Assembly (NCBI GenBank): GCA_002454975.1
Contig: DKJZ01000096.1
Location: 1 to 26,903 of the forward strand
Direction: 5' to 3'
DNA from: Hylemonella sp. UBA6679
Lineage (GTDB): Bacteria > Pseudomonadota > Gammaproteobacteria > Burkholderiales > Burkholderiaceae_C
DNA length: 26,903 bases
Both the position numbers and the translations under genes were made by a program. The notes beneath the pieces were generated by a model. It ran no database searches, had not been told where the DNA came from, and saw only the letters and a list, made by a program, of their open reading frames with translations. Every line of letters starts with the position of its first letter. Positions within the stretch are counted from its first letter, which is position 1. Shown here piece after piece: positions 1 through 8,672 of this stretch.

Positions 1-1063
1 TCCAGTTGCTGGCCAGCTTGGGCTGTGCACTGAGCTTGGCCGCTGCTTCAAAGTAAGCCGCCATGGCTTTGCTTTGGGTCAGGGTGGTGGCATCGTACTC
101 AGGCAAGGCGTAGTCGCGCACGAAACGAGCTGCCATCACGCGAGGCAATTCGGTCATTTGACCACGTATTTCCTCAACCCATTGCTCTGAAATCTGTAGC
201 GGAGGTAAATCTGGGTCCGGGAAGTAGCGGTAGTCTGCAGCGTCTTCTTTGGTGCGCATAGCGCGCGTCTCGCCGGTGTCGGGGTCAAACAGCACGGTGG
301 CTTGCTGGATGGCATGCCCGTCTTCAATCTGGTCGATTTGCCAGCGCACCTCGTAATCGATGGCCTGCTGCATGAACTTGAAGCTGTTGAGGTTTTTGAT
401 CTCGCGGCGGGTGCCCAGCGGCGCGCCAGGTTTGCGCACCGACACATTAGCATCGCACCTGAACGAGCCTTCTTGCATGTTGCCGTCGCAAATGCCAATC
501 CAGGTCACGATTTTGTGCAGTTCTTTGGCGTAGGCCACCGCCTCTTCGCTGGAGCGGATGTCGGGCTCGGTCACGATTTCCAGCAGCGGGGTGCCCGCGC
601 GGTTCAGGTCTATGCCACTTTGGCCGCCGCCGCCCAAAGAGGCGTCTTCGTGCAGTGATTTGCCCGCATCTTCTTCCAGGTGCGCGCGCACCAAGCGCAC
701 GGTTTTTTTCTCGTCGCCCAAGAAGAAATTCACCTCGCCACCTTGCACCACCGGGATCTCAAACTGGCTGATCTGGTAGCCCTTGGGCAGGTCGGGGTAG
801 AAGTAATTTTTGCGCGCAAAAATGCTCTTGGGCGCGATGTGCGAACCAATGGCTAAGCCGAACTGGATGGCGCGCTCAACCGCACCACGGTTCATCACCG
901 GCAGGGTGCCGGGCAGGGCCAGGTCCACCGCGCAGGCTTGGGTGTTGGGTTCAGCGCCAAAAGCAGTGGGCGCACGGCTGAAAATTTTCGATTGTGTGGA
1001 GAGTTGGGCGTGTGTTTCAAAGCCGATCACGACTTCGTAGCCCTGCACAAGTTTGGTGGTCAT
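1..1063 (-). CDS. gatB: Asp/Glu-tRNA amidotransferase subunit B (partial, C-terminus beyond window)
   Basis: Subunit B of the GatCAB amidotransferase, which turns Glu-tRNA(Gln) and/or Asp-tRNA(Asn) into the correct amide form; GatB binds the misacylated tRNA and performs the kinase step. Translating the minus strand from ATG at 1061-1063 gives an uninterrupted 354 residues to the window edge. The protein begins MTTKLVQGYEVVIGFETHAQ. Family segments that can be read are KIFSRAP, the RKNYFYPDLPKGYQISQ stretch, LVRAHLEEDAGKS, GIDLNRAGTPLLEIVTEPD and DYRYFPDPDLPPL. The last of these is the metal/ammonia-channel region of the cradle domain. The C-terminal helical and YqeY-like domains are cut off. 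An AGGA ribosome-binding site lies within the 12 bases after the gatA stop, which is consistent with a gatCAB operon. The identification is secure. Confidence 0.97.
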   Translation of the reverse strand, partial: MTTKLVQGYEVVIGFETHAQLSTQSKIFSRAPTAFGAEPNTQACAVDLALPGTLPVMNRGAVERAIQFGLAIGSHIAPKSIFARKNYFYPDLPKGYQISQFEIPVVQGGEVNFFLGDEKKTVRLVRAHLEEDAGKSLHEDASLGGGGQSGIDLNRAGTPLLEIVTEPDIRSSEEAVAYAKELHKIVTWIGICDGNMQEGSFRCDANVSVRKPGAPLGTRREIKNLNSFKFMQQAIDYEVRWQIDQIEDGHAIQQATVLFDPDTGETRAMRTKEDAADYRYFPDPDLPPLQISEQWVEEIRGQMTELPRVMAARFVRDYALPEYDATTLTQSKAMAAYFEAAAKLSAQPKLASNW

Positions 1064-1075
1064 CTCGTGTCCTGG

Positions 1076-2605
1076 TCAGGGGGCTGTTTGCAGGTGAACA
1101 TCGCTCACGCCTTGCAAGCGGTGGGCCATGTTGAGCAGCAGCGACTCTTTGAAGTAGTTGCCGATGAGCTGAATGCCCACTGGCATGCCGCCCGCGCCAA
1201 AGCCAGCCGGCACGCTCATGCCGGGCAGGCCGGCCAATGAGGCAGGCAGGGTGTAGATGTCAGCCAAATAGTTGGCCACCGGGTCGCTGGATTTTTCGCC
1301 TATGTGCCAGGCCACCGTGGGGGCCACGGGGCCAGCAATCACGTCGCACACTTGGAAGGCTTGTTGGAAATCGTCAGCAATCATGCGACGGATTTTTTGC
1401 GCTTGCAGGTAGTAGGCGTCGTAGTAGCCATGGCTCAGCACGTAGGTGCCGATCATGATGCGGCGCTTGACTTCATCGCCAAAACCCTCTGCACGGGTTT
1501 TTTTGTACATGTCCACCAGGTCGGTGTAGTCATGGGCGCGGTGGCCGAACTTCACACCGTCAAAGCGGCTCAGGTTGCTCGAGGCTTCAGCCGGCGCAAT
1601 GATGTAGTACACAGGAATCGACAACTCTGTGCGTGGCAAGCTGATGGGCACGAGCTTGGCACCGAGCTTGACCCATTCGTTCAAGGCGCTGTCGACTGCG
1701 GCACGCACATCGGGCGCCAAGCCTGCGCTGAAAAACTCTTGGGGAATGCCAATGCGTACACCGCTCACTTCGTTATTGAGCGCGCGGGTGAAATCTTCAG
1801 CCGGGGTGTCGAGCGATGTCGAGTCGCGGTCGGCATCAGGTCCGCACATGGCCGAGAGCAGGTAGGCGCAGTCTTCTGCACTGCGGGCCATGGGGCCGGC
1901 TTGGTCCAGGCTGGAGGCGTAGGCAATCATGCCGTAGCGCGAGATGCGCCCATAGGTGGGCTTGATGCCGGTGATGCCGCAAAAGGACGCGGGTTGGCGA
2001 ATTGAGCCACCGGTGTCAGTGCCCGTGGCAGCAGGCGCCAAACGTGCGGCCACTGCAGCCGCACTGCCGCCCGATGAGCCACCGGGAATGCGGCTGGCAT
2101 CCCAGGGGTTGCGCACCGGCACCACGCTGTCGTGGCCGATGGGGGCAATGGCGGTGTTCTCGTTGCCTGAGCCCATGGCGAACTCGTCGCAGCTGACTTT
2201 GCCCAGCGTGACCATGCCCGCACCCGCTTCAAAGCCTTGCGGCGTCTGCCGGCCGGCGCCGAGTTTGCTCACCACGGTGGCGTCAAAGGGCGAGCGGTAG
2301 CCAGCCAACATGCGCGAGCCAGCGGTGGAGACGAAATCTTGCGTGACAAAAATGTCTTTGTGCGCAATGGGCACGCCGGCCAGCGGGCCAGCGGTGCCCG
2401 CAGCCAGGGCGGCATCGGCTGCACGTGCCTGGGCCAGGGTGGCTTCTTCGTTGACGTCCACAAACGCACCCACGGCGGTTTGGGCATGGATGCGGTTCAG
2501 AAAATGCTGGGCGGTTTCAAGGGCTGAGACTTTGCGTTCGCGCAGCTGCGTGGCCAGCGCGGCCACGGAGAGTTGGTGCAAATCTGAGGGGGTGGTTTGG
2601 CTCAT
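1076..2605 (-). CDS. gatA: Asp/Glu-tRNA amidotransferase subunit A (glutaminase/amidase)
   Basis: Subunit A of GatCAB releases ammonia from glutamine for use in GatB. The protein is 509 aa, slightly longer than the usual 485-500. The amidase-signature Ser-cisSer-Lys triad is visible as Lys83 (GVPIAHKD), cis-Ser177 (PGGSSGGSAAA) and nucleophile Ser201 (TDTGGSIRQP). The DEFAMGSGNENTA block before the signature is also typical. Residues about 117-127 (AGRQTPQGFEA), between FDATVVSKL and GMVTLGK, look like a small in-frame insertion relative to the family as I remember it; this would explain the extra length. The gene follows gatC after 8 bases and precedes gatB by 12. Function is certain and the insertion is an inference. 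Confidence 0.97.
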   Translation of the reverse strand: MSQTTPSDLHQLSVAALATQLRERKVSALETAQHFLNRIHAQTAVGAFVDVNEEATLAQARAADAALAAGTAGPLAGVPIAHKDIFVTQDFVSTAGSRMLAGYRSPFDATVVSKLGAGRQTPQGFEAGAGMVTLGKVSCDEFAMGSGNENTAIAPIGHDSVVPVRNPWDASRIPGGSSGGSAAAVAARLAPAATGTDTGGSIRQPASFCGITGIKPTYGRISRYGMIAYASSLDQAGPMARSAEDCAYLLSAMCGPDADRDSTSLDTPAEDFTRALNNEVSGVRIGIPQEFFSAGLAPDVRAAVDSALNEWVKLGAKLVPISLPRTELSIPVYYIIAPAEASSNLSRFDGVKFGHRAHDYTDLVDMYKKTRAEGFGDEVKRRIMIGTYVLSHGYYDAYYLQAQKIRRMIADDFQQAFQVCDVIAGPVAPTVAWHIGEKSSDPVANYLADIYTLPASLAGLPGMSVPAGFGAGGMPVGIQLIGNYFKESLLLNMAHRLQGVSDVHLQTAP

Positions 2606-2613
2606 GGCAACTC

Positions 2614-2913
2614 TTATTCGATGACTTTTGGCACCAGAAACAAACCGCGGTCCACAGCCGGCGCGCTGCGTTGGTTGGCCTCGCGCTGGTTGGCTTCGCA
2701 GGCGACATCCTCACGCAGGCGCAGGGCCACCTGCTGGATGGTTTCAATGGGGTGGGCCAAGGGTTCCAGACCCGTGGTGTCCACGGCGCGCATGGCTTCG
2801 ACGATCTCGAAAAAGCCATTGATCTGGGTGAGCATGCGTGCGCTGTCCTCGGCCTTGAGCTCAAGGCGGGCCAGGTTGGCGATGCGCGAAATATCGGCGG
2901 GTTGCAGTGGCAT
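2614..2913 (-). CDS. gatC: Asp/Glu-tRNA amidotransferase subunit C
   Basis: Small 99-aa subunit that wraps around the GatA-GatB interface and stabilises the complex. The sequence is typical: DISRIANLARLEL near the N-terminus, then MLTQINGFFEIVEAM, the GLEPLAHP loop, LREDV, and the C-terminal GLFLVPKVIE tail that inserts into GatA. It is the first gene of the gatCAB order and is divergent from mreB, with 210 bases between the two start codons. The start ATG (2911-2913) gives the normal family length; an upstream in-frame extension shows no homology-like sequence. GatCAB implies that the organism makes Gln-tRNA and/or Asn-tRNA indirectly. Confidence 0.96.
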   Translation of the reverse strand: MPLQPADISRIANLARLELKAEDSARMLTQINGFFEIVEAMRAVDTTGLEPLAHPIETIQQVALRLREDVACEANQREANQRSAPAVDRGLFLVPKVIE

Positions 2914-3123
2914 GGCAGATCAGGGGGTTGAGGCCGGTCAGTAGATGCCCCCACGCACGGGGCGTCAGGGGCCTGGAACCGGCTGATTCACAGGGTATGC
3001 GGTATTATCTCGCCTTTGGGCAGGGCCTGGGCGCGAGCCTTGGTTTTGCCACAGATCCAGTCACACAGAGCACCCGGGTGAGGGTTGAGCCACACGCCGC
3101 CCTGCCCCCTAGAAGGACGTTTC
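2914..3123. promoter_or_regulatory. Divergent intergenic region gatC / mreB
   Basis: This 210-base gap must hold the promoters of both gatCAB (minus) and mreBCD-mrdA (plus). The only -10-like hexamers I see are the overlapping TATTAT (3003-3008, plus) and GATAAT (same bases, minus). Neither has a good -35 hexamer at 16-18 bases. The mreB ribosome-binding site AAGGACG at 3113-3119 is clear. No inverted repeat stands out. Confidence 0.3.
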
Positions 3124-4167
3124 ATGTTTTCAGCATTTCGTCGGTATTTTTCGACCGATCTGGCCATTGACCTGGGTACGGCCAACACCCTCATTTACGT
3201 GCGAGACAAGGGCATCGTGCTTGACGAGCCCTCGGTGGTCGCGATTCGCCACGAAGGTGGTCCTCAAGGCAAAAAATCCATCCAAGCGGTGGGTACTGAA
3301 GCCAAGGCCATGTTGGGCAAAGTGCCGGGCAATATTGAAGCCATCCGCCCCATGAAAGACGGCGTGATTGCCGACTTCACCGTGACCGAGCAGATGCTCA
3401 AGCAGTTCATCAAGATGGTGCACCCGCTCGGTGTGTTCAAGCCAAGCCCGCGCATCATCATTTGCGTGCCCTGCGGCTCGACACAGGTGGAGCGCCGCGC
3501 CATTCGTGAGTCGGCACTTGGCGCGGGCGCCAGCGACGTGTACCTGATCGAAGAACCCATGGCCGCAGCCATCGGCGCGGGCTTGCCCGTGGCAGAAGCC
3601 AGCGGCTCCATGGTGGTCGACATTGGCGGCGGCACCACCGAGGTGGGCGTGATCTCCCTGGGCGGCATGGTCTACAAGGGTTCGGTGCGCGTGGGTGGCG
3701 ACAAGTTTGACGAGGCCATCATCAACTACATCCGCCGCAACTACGGCATGTTGATTGGCGAGCCCACCGCTGAGGCCATCAAGAAAAACATCGGCTCAGC
3801 CTTCCCAGGCAGCGAAGTCAAAGAAATGGAAGTGCGTGGCCGCAACCTGTCTGAAGGCGTGCCCCGCAGCTTCACCATCTCGAGCAACGAGATCCTTGAG
3901 GCCTTGACCGACCCCCTCAACAACATCGTCTCGGCCGTGAAAAACGCGCTCGAGCAAACCCCGCCTGAGTTGGGCGCAGACATTGCCGACCGCGGCATGA
4001 TGCTCACCGGTGGCGGTGCTTTGCTGCGCGACCTCGACCGCTTGCTGTCTGAAGAAACCGGCCTGCCTGTGCTGGTGGCCGAAGACCCGCTGACCTGCGT
4101 GGTGCGTGGTTGTGGCATGGCGCTGGAGCAGATGGACCGTCTGGGTTCGATCTTCACCAGCGAATAA
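3124..4167 (+). CDS. mreB: Rod shape-determining actin homologue MreB
   Basis: Bacterial actin that forms membrane-bound filaments and guides side-wall peptidoglycan synthesis. The protein is 347 aa, the standard length. It starts MFSAFRRYFSTDLAIDLGTA, with the amphipathic membrane-binding N-terminus followed by phosphate loop 1 (DLGTANTLIY). Phosphate loop 2 (DIGGGTTEVGV) and the adenosine motif (GGGALLRDLD) are also readable. The start at 3124 is favoured because AAGGACG lies 4 bases upstream. An in-frame ATG at 3085 would add 13 residues that do not look like MreB. First gene of the mreB-mreC-mreD-mrdA operon. Confidence 0.98.
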   Translation: MFSAFRRYFSTDLAIDLGTANTLIYVRDKGIVLDEPSVVAIRHEGGPQGKKSIQAVGTEAKAMLGKVPGNIEAIRPMKDGVIADFTVTEQMLKQFIKMVHPLGVFKPSPRIIICVPCGSTQVERRAIRESALGAGASDVYLIEEPMAAAIGAGLPVAEASGSMVVDIGGGTTEVGVISLGGMVYKGSVRVGGDKFDEAIINYIRRNYGMLIGEPTAEAIKKNIGSAFPGSEVKEMEVRGRNLSEGVPRSFTISSNEILEALTDPLNNIVSAVKNALEQTPPELGADIADRGMMLTGGGALLRDLDRLLSEETGLPVLVAEDPLTCVVRGCGMALEQMDRLGSIFTSE

Positions 4168-4176
4168 GCAGGAGCG

Positions 4177-5088
4177 ATGCCGCTCGGTACGCTGGACAGA
4201 AGCCCACCGCCCTTTTTTCGCCAGGGCCTCTCGGCCCTGTCCAAGCTCCTGATCTACAGCACCTTGGCCCTGGTGCTGATGGTGGCCGATGCGCGCTTTG
4301 CCATCACCCAGCCCCTGCGTGTGGTGGTGGCTGCGGTGTTGCAACCTATTCAGTGGCTGATCATGCGCCCCATTGATGTGGCCCGCAGCAGCGGCTCGTA
4401 CATCAGCTCGGTACAGGCGTCTCACCAGGCGCGTGATGAACTCAGCCGCCAACTCAGTGTGCTGGGCCAACGCGCTGTGCAGGTGGAGCAGCTCACGCTG
4501 GAGAACCAACGTTTGCGCGAGCTGTTGGCCATGCGCGAGCGACTCAACGTGCCTGGCCGTGCAGCCCAGGTGCTGTACGACGCGGCCGACCCTTACTCGC
4601 GCAAAGTCATCCTCGACCAAGGTCTGGCTCAGCACATGCGTGTGGGCTCGCCCGTGATCGACGAAACCGGTGTGCTCGGGCAGGTCACGCGTGTGCACGC
4701 CAGCACCAGCGAAGTGACCTTGCTGACCGACCCGGATCAGGCCATTCCCGTGCTGAATGTGCGCACCGGCGCGCGCGCTGTGGCGTTTGGTAACCCAGGC
4801 ATCAACACGGGCAGCTTGGAGTTGCGTTACATCTCGGCCAATGCCGATGTGCAGGTGGGTGATTTGCTCACCACCAGCGGCGTGGATGCGGTGTACCCCC
4901 CTGGCTTGCCTGTGGCCAAAGTGGTCAAGGTGGAGCGCCGTGGGGATTCGGCGTTTGCCCGCATTGAATGCGAGCCAGTGGCAAGCGTCAACGGCGCCTT
5001 GCATGTGGTTGTGTTGGCGCCACTCACCGACAGTGTGCCTGAGCGCCCAGCCGCACCGGAGCCTGTCAAGAAAGGGCGTCGACCATGA
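4177..5088 (+). CDS. mreC: Rod shape-determining protein MreC
   Basis: Periplasmic elongasome scaffold that links MreB/MreD to PBP2. The protein is 303 aa. It has a short cytoplasmic N-terminus, one membrane helix (about residues 22-42, LSALSKLLIYSTLALVLMVA), and a predicted coiled coil (about 70-115, with QVEQLTLENQRLRELLAMRE). Beta-barrel domains typical of the family follow, with VILDQGLAQHMRVGSPVIDE, LLTDPDQAIPV and GDLLTTSGVDAVYPPGLPV. The tail is proline- and lysine-rich. AGGAG sits only 2 bases before the ATG, a tight spacing, so translation may partly depend on readthrough of ribosomes from mreB 9 bases upstream. The last 4 bases overlap mreD. Confidence 0.96.
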   Translation: MPLGTLDRSPPPFFRQGLSALSKLLIYSTLALVLMVADARFAITQPLRVVVAAVLQPIQWLIMRPIDVARSSGSYISSVQASHQARDELSRQLSVLGQRAVQVEQLTLENQRLRELLAMRERLNVPGRAAQVLYDAADPYSRKVILDQGLAQHMRVGSPVIDETGVLGQVTRVHASTSEVTLLTDPDQAIPVLNVRTGARAVAFGNPGINTGSLELRYISANADVQVGDLLTTSGVDAVYPPGLPVAKVVKVERRGDSAFARIECEPVASVNGALHVVVLAPLTDSVPERPAAPEPVKKGRRP

Positions 5089-5615
5089 TCATGCGCCCGG
5101 GCCAACAGCTGCTGCTGCCAGCCAAGCCCTTGTTCATTTGGGGCACCTTGCTGCTGGCCATGGCTGCCAACATGGCCATCAACATGGGCATGACGGGCCG
5201 TGCTGCTTGGGTGCCTGATGTGATGGCCTTGGTGCTGGTGTTTTGGAGCGTGCACCAACCCCAGCGTGTGAGTGTGGGCGCTGCGTTCATGTTCGGGGTG
5301 ATGATGGACGTGCATGCGGCAGGTGTTCTTGGCCAGCATGCCCTGGCCTACACCGTGCTGAGTTACTTTGCCATCACGATCCACCGCCGCTTGTTGTGGT
5401 TTACCGTGCCCAGCCAGGCTTTGCAGGTGTTTCCCTTGTTGGCTGCAGCCCATGTCGTCTCGCTGGTGGTCAGGCTGGTGATTGATGGGGGCTGGCCCGG
5501 TTGGGGGCTGCTGTTCTCTCCCGTGCTCGAGGCCTTGTTGTGGCCCGTGGTGAGCGTGTTGCTGCTGTTGCCGCAACGCCGCGCGCCCGACCCCGACAAA
5601 ACCCGTCCGCTGTAA
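5085..5615 (+). CDS. mreD: Rod shape-determining membrane protein MreD
   Basis: Polytopic inner-membrane component of the elongasome, 176 aa, with about five hydrophobic segments. Recognisable features are an N-terminal PGQQLLLPAKPLFIWGTLLLA, then VPDVMALVLVFWSVHQPQRV and the GAAFMFGVMMDVHAAGVLGQ stretch, which is the most conserved part of MreD in proteobacteria. The start codon overlaps the mreC stop (ATGA at 5085-5088), indicating translational coupling. It is followed by mrdA after 9 bases. Identity is supported by both sequence and synteny. Confidence 0.94.
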   Translation: MIMRPGQQLLLPAKPLFIWGTLLLAMAANMAINMGMTGRAAWVPDVMALVLVFWSVHQPQRVSVGAAFMFGVMMDVHAAGVLGQHALAYTVLSYFAITIHRRLLWFTVPSQALQVFPLLAAAHVVSLVVRLVIDGGWPGWGLLFSPVLEALLWPVVSVLLLLPQRRAPDPDKTRPL

Positions 5616-5624
5616 GGTGCCGCC

Positions 5625-7583
5625 ATGACTGCGATGCGCCACGTTGAGGCCGACCTGAACAAGTTTCGTGCACGCGTGTTTGTGCTCATGGGGCTGATGC
5701 TGGCGTGTTTTACCTTGCTGGCTGTGCGCCTGGTTTATCTGCAGGTGGTGCGCCACGACGACCTCTTGGCCCAGGCTGAAAGCAACCGCACCGCCATCGT
5801 GCCAGTTGTCCCCAACCGCGGCTTGATTTTGGACCGAAATGGCATTGTGCTGGCCACCAATTACTCGGCCTACACCTTGGAGATCACGCCTGCCAAACTC
5901 AGTGGCAGTTTGGAAGACACGCTCGAGGCTTTGTCGCAGGTGGTCGATATTTCTGCGCGTGACAAACGCCGCTTCAAGAAGCTGCGCGAAGAAAGCAAGA
6001 GCCTGCAATCCATCCCCATTCGCACCCGCTTGAGCGATGCCGAGGTGGCACGCTTTGCTGCGCAACGCTTTCGTTTTCCTGGCGTGGACATCAAGGCGCG
6101 TTTGTTTCGTCAATACCCTTGGGGTGAGTTGGCCAGCCATGTGGTGGGCTACATCGGGCGCATCAACCAAACCGAAAAAAACGCCATCGAAGAATGGGAC
6201 GATGACGACCAGGCCAATTACCGGGGCACCGAGTACATCGGTAAATTGGGTGTGGAGCAAAGTTTCGAGAAGCAACTCCACGGCATCACCGGCGTCGAAG
6301 AGGTGGAAACCTCAGCCGGTGGGCGCGCTGTGCGCAAGCTCGACAGCCAGCCCTCCACGCCGGGCAACACCGTGGTGCTCACGCTCGACATCAAGCTGCA
6401 GCATTTGGTGGAGACCTTGTTTGGTGATCGCCGTGGCGCGCTCGTGGCTCTGGACCCCAAAACCGGGCAGGTGCTGGCCTTTGTGAGCAAGCCCACCTTC
6501 GACCCGAACCTGTTTGTGGAGGGCATCGACAGCGAGAACTGGCAACTGCTCAACGAGTCGATCGACAAACCTCTGCTCAACCGCGCCCTGCGTGGCACGT
6601 ACCCACCGGGCTCAACCTACAAGCCGTTCATGGCTTTGGCGGCTTTGCAAAGTGGCAAGCGCTCAGCCTCGGCGGTGATCAACGACGCAGGTTCTTGGAC
6701 GTTTGGTGGCCACACGTTTCGCAGCCATGGCGACACGGGCTTGGGTGCTGTGGACATGTACCGCAGCATTGTGGTGTCGAGCAATGTGTACTACTACTCG
6801 TTGGCCAACGAGATGGGCGTGGACCTGATCCACGATTACATGAAGCCCTTGGGTTTTGGGCAGATCACAGGCATCGACATTCAGGGCGAGGTGCGCGGCG
6901 TGTTGCCCAGCACCGAGTGGAAACGCAAAGCCTACAAAAAACCTGAGCAACGCAAGTGGTACGCCGGTGAAACCATTTCGCTGGGCATCGGTCAGGGTTA
7001 CAACACCTTCACCATGCTGCAACTGGCTCACGCCACCGCCACCCTGGCCAACAACGGCATCAAGCACAAGCCGCAACTGGTGATGGCCACCCAAGACGCC
7101 ATGAGCCGCGAGCGCACGCTGTTGCCCAACGCGCCCCCGCAAGACCTGGGCTATGCCAAAGAGCATGTGGAGGTGGTCCGCAAAGCCTTGGTGGGGGTGA
7201 CGGTGCAAGGCACTTCAGCGCGCGTGTTCGCGGGTGCGCCGTATGTGAGCGCAGGTAAAACCGGTACAGCCCAGGCCGTGACCATCGGCCAAAAAGACAA
7301 GTACGACGCGCGCAAAATGGAAGAGCACCAGCGCGACCACGCGCTCTACATGGCTTTTGCGCCTGCAGAAAACCCGCAAATTGCTGTGGCGGTGGTGGTG
7401 GAAAACGCAGGCTTTGGCGCCGAGCACGCCGCACCCATTGCGCGCCGGGTGTTTGACTACTGGGTCTCGGGTTTGTACCCCAGTGAAGAAGACTTGGCCG
7501 CTGCCCGTGTGGGCCGCGCTGGCGCGCCGATGGGCAAGCAGCGCCCTGCCGCCGAGGTGGCTTGGCCACCAGCCAAGCCCTAA
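5625..7583 (+). CDS. mrdA: Penicillin-binding protein 2 (elongasome transpeptidase)
   Basis: Class B PBP that cross-links side-wall peptidoglycan during elongation. The protein is 652 aa. It has a cytoplasmic N-terminus, a membrane helix (about residues 18-40) and the dimerisation/pedestal domain (PNRGLILDRNGIVLA, HVVGYIGR). The transpeptidase domain carries all three active-site motifs: S330-T-Y-K333 with nucleophile Ser330, S385-S-N387 and K545-T-G547. The C-terminal tail (about 40 residues after YWVSGLYPSEEDL) is Ala/Pro-rich and likely disordered. In most relatives I know rodA follows directly, but here the next gene is a convergent tadG-like gene whose stop codon is 3 bases away. There is therefore no room for a dedicated terminator. 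Confidence 0.97.
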   Translation: MTAMRHVEADLNKFRARVFVLMGLMLACFTLLAVRLVYLQVVRHDDLLAQAESNRTAIVPVVPNRGLILDRNGIVLATNYSAYTLEITPAKLSGSLEDTLEALSQVVDISARDKRRFKKLREESKSLQSIPIRTRLSDAEVARFAAQRFRFPGVDIKARLFRQYPWGELASHVVGYIGRINQTEKNAIEEWDDDDQANYRGTEYIGKLGVEQSFEKQLHGITGVEEVETSAGGRAVRKLDSQPSTPGNTVVLTLDIKLQHLVETLFGDRRGALVALDPKTGQVLAFVSKPTFDPNLFVEGIDSENWQLLNESIDKPLLNRALRGTYPPGSTYKPFMALAALQSGKRSASAVINDAGSWTFGGHTFRSHGDTGLGAVDMYRSIVVSSNVYYYSLANEMGVDLIHDYMKPLGFGQITGIDIQGEVRGVLPSTEWKRKAYKKPEQRKWYAGETISLGIGQGYNTFTMLQLAHATATLANNGIKHKPQLVMATQDAMSRERTLLPNAPPQDLGYAKEHVEVVRKALVGVTVQGTSARVFAGAPYVSAGKTGTAQAVTIGQKDKYDARKMEEHQRDHALYMAFAPAENPQIAVAVVVENAGFGAEHAAPIARRVFDYWVSGLYPSEEDLAAARVGRAGAPMGKQRPAAEVAWPPAKP

Positions 7584-7586
7584 TCC

Positions 7587-8672
7587 TCATTGCACCAAGC
7601 GTGCTGGTGTGGTCACCCCGTAGTTGGGCCCCACGCCTGAGCCGCTGACTTGGCAGTTGGTTGGGTCCGCACTCATCTGAAACAAAATGTATTTCCCGCT
7701 ACCGCTTTCAGCGGACAGGATGCGCACACACGCAAAAGCCAGCACAGGCTGGCGCGAGTGCGTGTCGATGGTTTCCACCACGGGGACACGAACATACTCG
7801 CAGGTCTTGTTGCCCGCGCCACTGCAGTCATTGACCACTGGATAAAGCGCGTTTTTGGAGCCTGGTTGTATCCACAACAGGTCGCCCAAGGCGATGACGT
7901 CTGGGCTGCCGTTGGTGATCATGTCGCGGATGAAGTTGCTGCTGTTGCTGTCGGTCAGTAAGGAACTCCACTGGCCCGCTTCACAAGCGCCCACCTTGTA
8001 GGTTGAGGTGGCTTTGAAGAAATAGGGCTGCCCAATCACCTGGGGCAAATCAAAGCCTGGTGGGTTCACCTCGGTGGCCAGTTTAGGTGAGCCCGTTGTG
8101 TAGTTCCAGTAGGTGTCGTAGAGGCATTTGTCGAGCACCAGCGGGAAGGGGCGCAGGGCATTGGGGTGCGACACCACGGCGGTGGCGGTGGCGGTCACCG
8201 CCGCATCTTCCAAACCAAACATATGCGCCAGCGACATCAGCACCGCCCCCCCATTTTTACCGGCCTCTTTGCTTACCGTCACCCGTACAGCAGGGTAGTC
8301 GTAGGTGCCTGGGGTGATGGTCGATGGTTGCAAGCCAGTGGGGGTGCCATTCATGTTCCAGTAGCCGTAAGTGACGGTGGCATTGCTCAAGGCCGTGCCT
8401 TGCACTTTGTTTTGGCCGATGAAGTTGTTGGCGCGGGTGATGGCCGTGGCCCAGTCGGGGGTGGTGGCTGTGGCGTTACCGCAATCGCTTCGTGCATAGA
8501 GGCAAGGCGCACCGGCCATGGCTGAGGCATCGGCTGCGTTTTGCAACTCATTGCGCACCATGAGCAGGTTGCCGATATCGATGGCCAAAGCCCCAAAGGC
8601 CAAGAGCACGGTCAGCACAATGCCCGACAAGATCATGATGCCGCCACGCTGGCGTTTGGCTGGGTTATTCAT
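7587..8672 (-). CDS. TadG-like Flp-pilus-associated protein
   Basis: 361-aa protein with an N-terminal TadG signature. After a basic start (MNNPAKRQRGG) comes a hydrophobic helix, IMILSGIVLTVLLAFGALAI, then DIGNLLMVRNELQNAADASA, as in the pilus-assembly TadG_N domain. The remainder is a Gly/Thr/Asn-rich extracytoplasmic domain with six cysteines that could form disulfides (CLYARSDC, CLYD, GACEAG, NDCSGAGNKTCEY), resembling the DUF2134 type of TadG C-terminus. It overlaps the upstream tadE-like gene by 8 bases (8665-8672), so the two are coupled. No Flp pilin, secretin or ATPase gene is present nearby, so its partners must be elsewhere if it works in a tad system. Its stop is 3 bases from the convergent mrdA stop. 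Confidence 0.82.
   Translation of the reverse strand: MNNPAKRQRGGIMILSGIVLTVLLAFGALAIDIGNLLMVRNELQNAADASAMAGAPCLYARSDCGNATATTPDWATAITRANNFIGQNKVQGTALSNATVTYGYWNMNGTPTGLQPSTITPGTYDYPAVRVTVSKEAGKNGGAVLMSLAHMFGLEDAAVTATATAVVSHPNALRPFPLVLDKCLYDTYWNYTTGSPKLATEVNPPGFDLPQVIGQPYFFKATSTYKVGACEAGQWSSLLTDSNSSNFIRDMITNGSPDVIALGDLLWIQPGSKNALYPVVNDCSGAGNKTCEYVRVPVVETIDTHSRQPVLAFACVRILSAESGSGKYILFQMSADPTNCQVSGSGVGPNYGVTTPARLVQ

Noticed and set aside
2981..3010. TATTAT as a full sigma-70 promoter for mreB
   Set aside because: The only TTCACA-like -35 is 10 bases away, too close. Kept only as a low-confidence region.
3796..6281. Long minus-strand open frames of 402 and 484 residues opposite mreB, mreC, mreD and mrdA
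   Set aside because: Low-complexity His/Gln-rich translations, opposite well-identified genes, without ribosome-binding sites.
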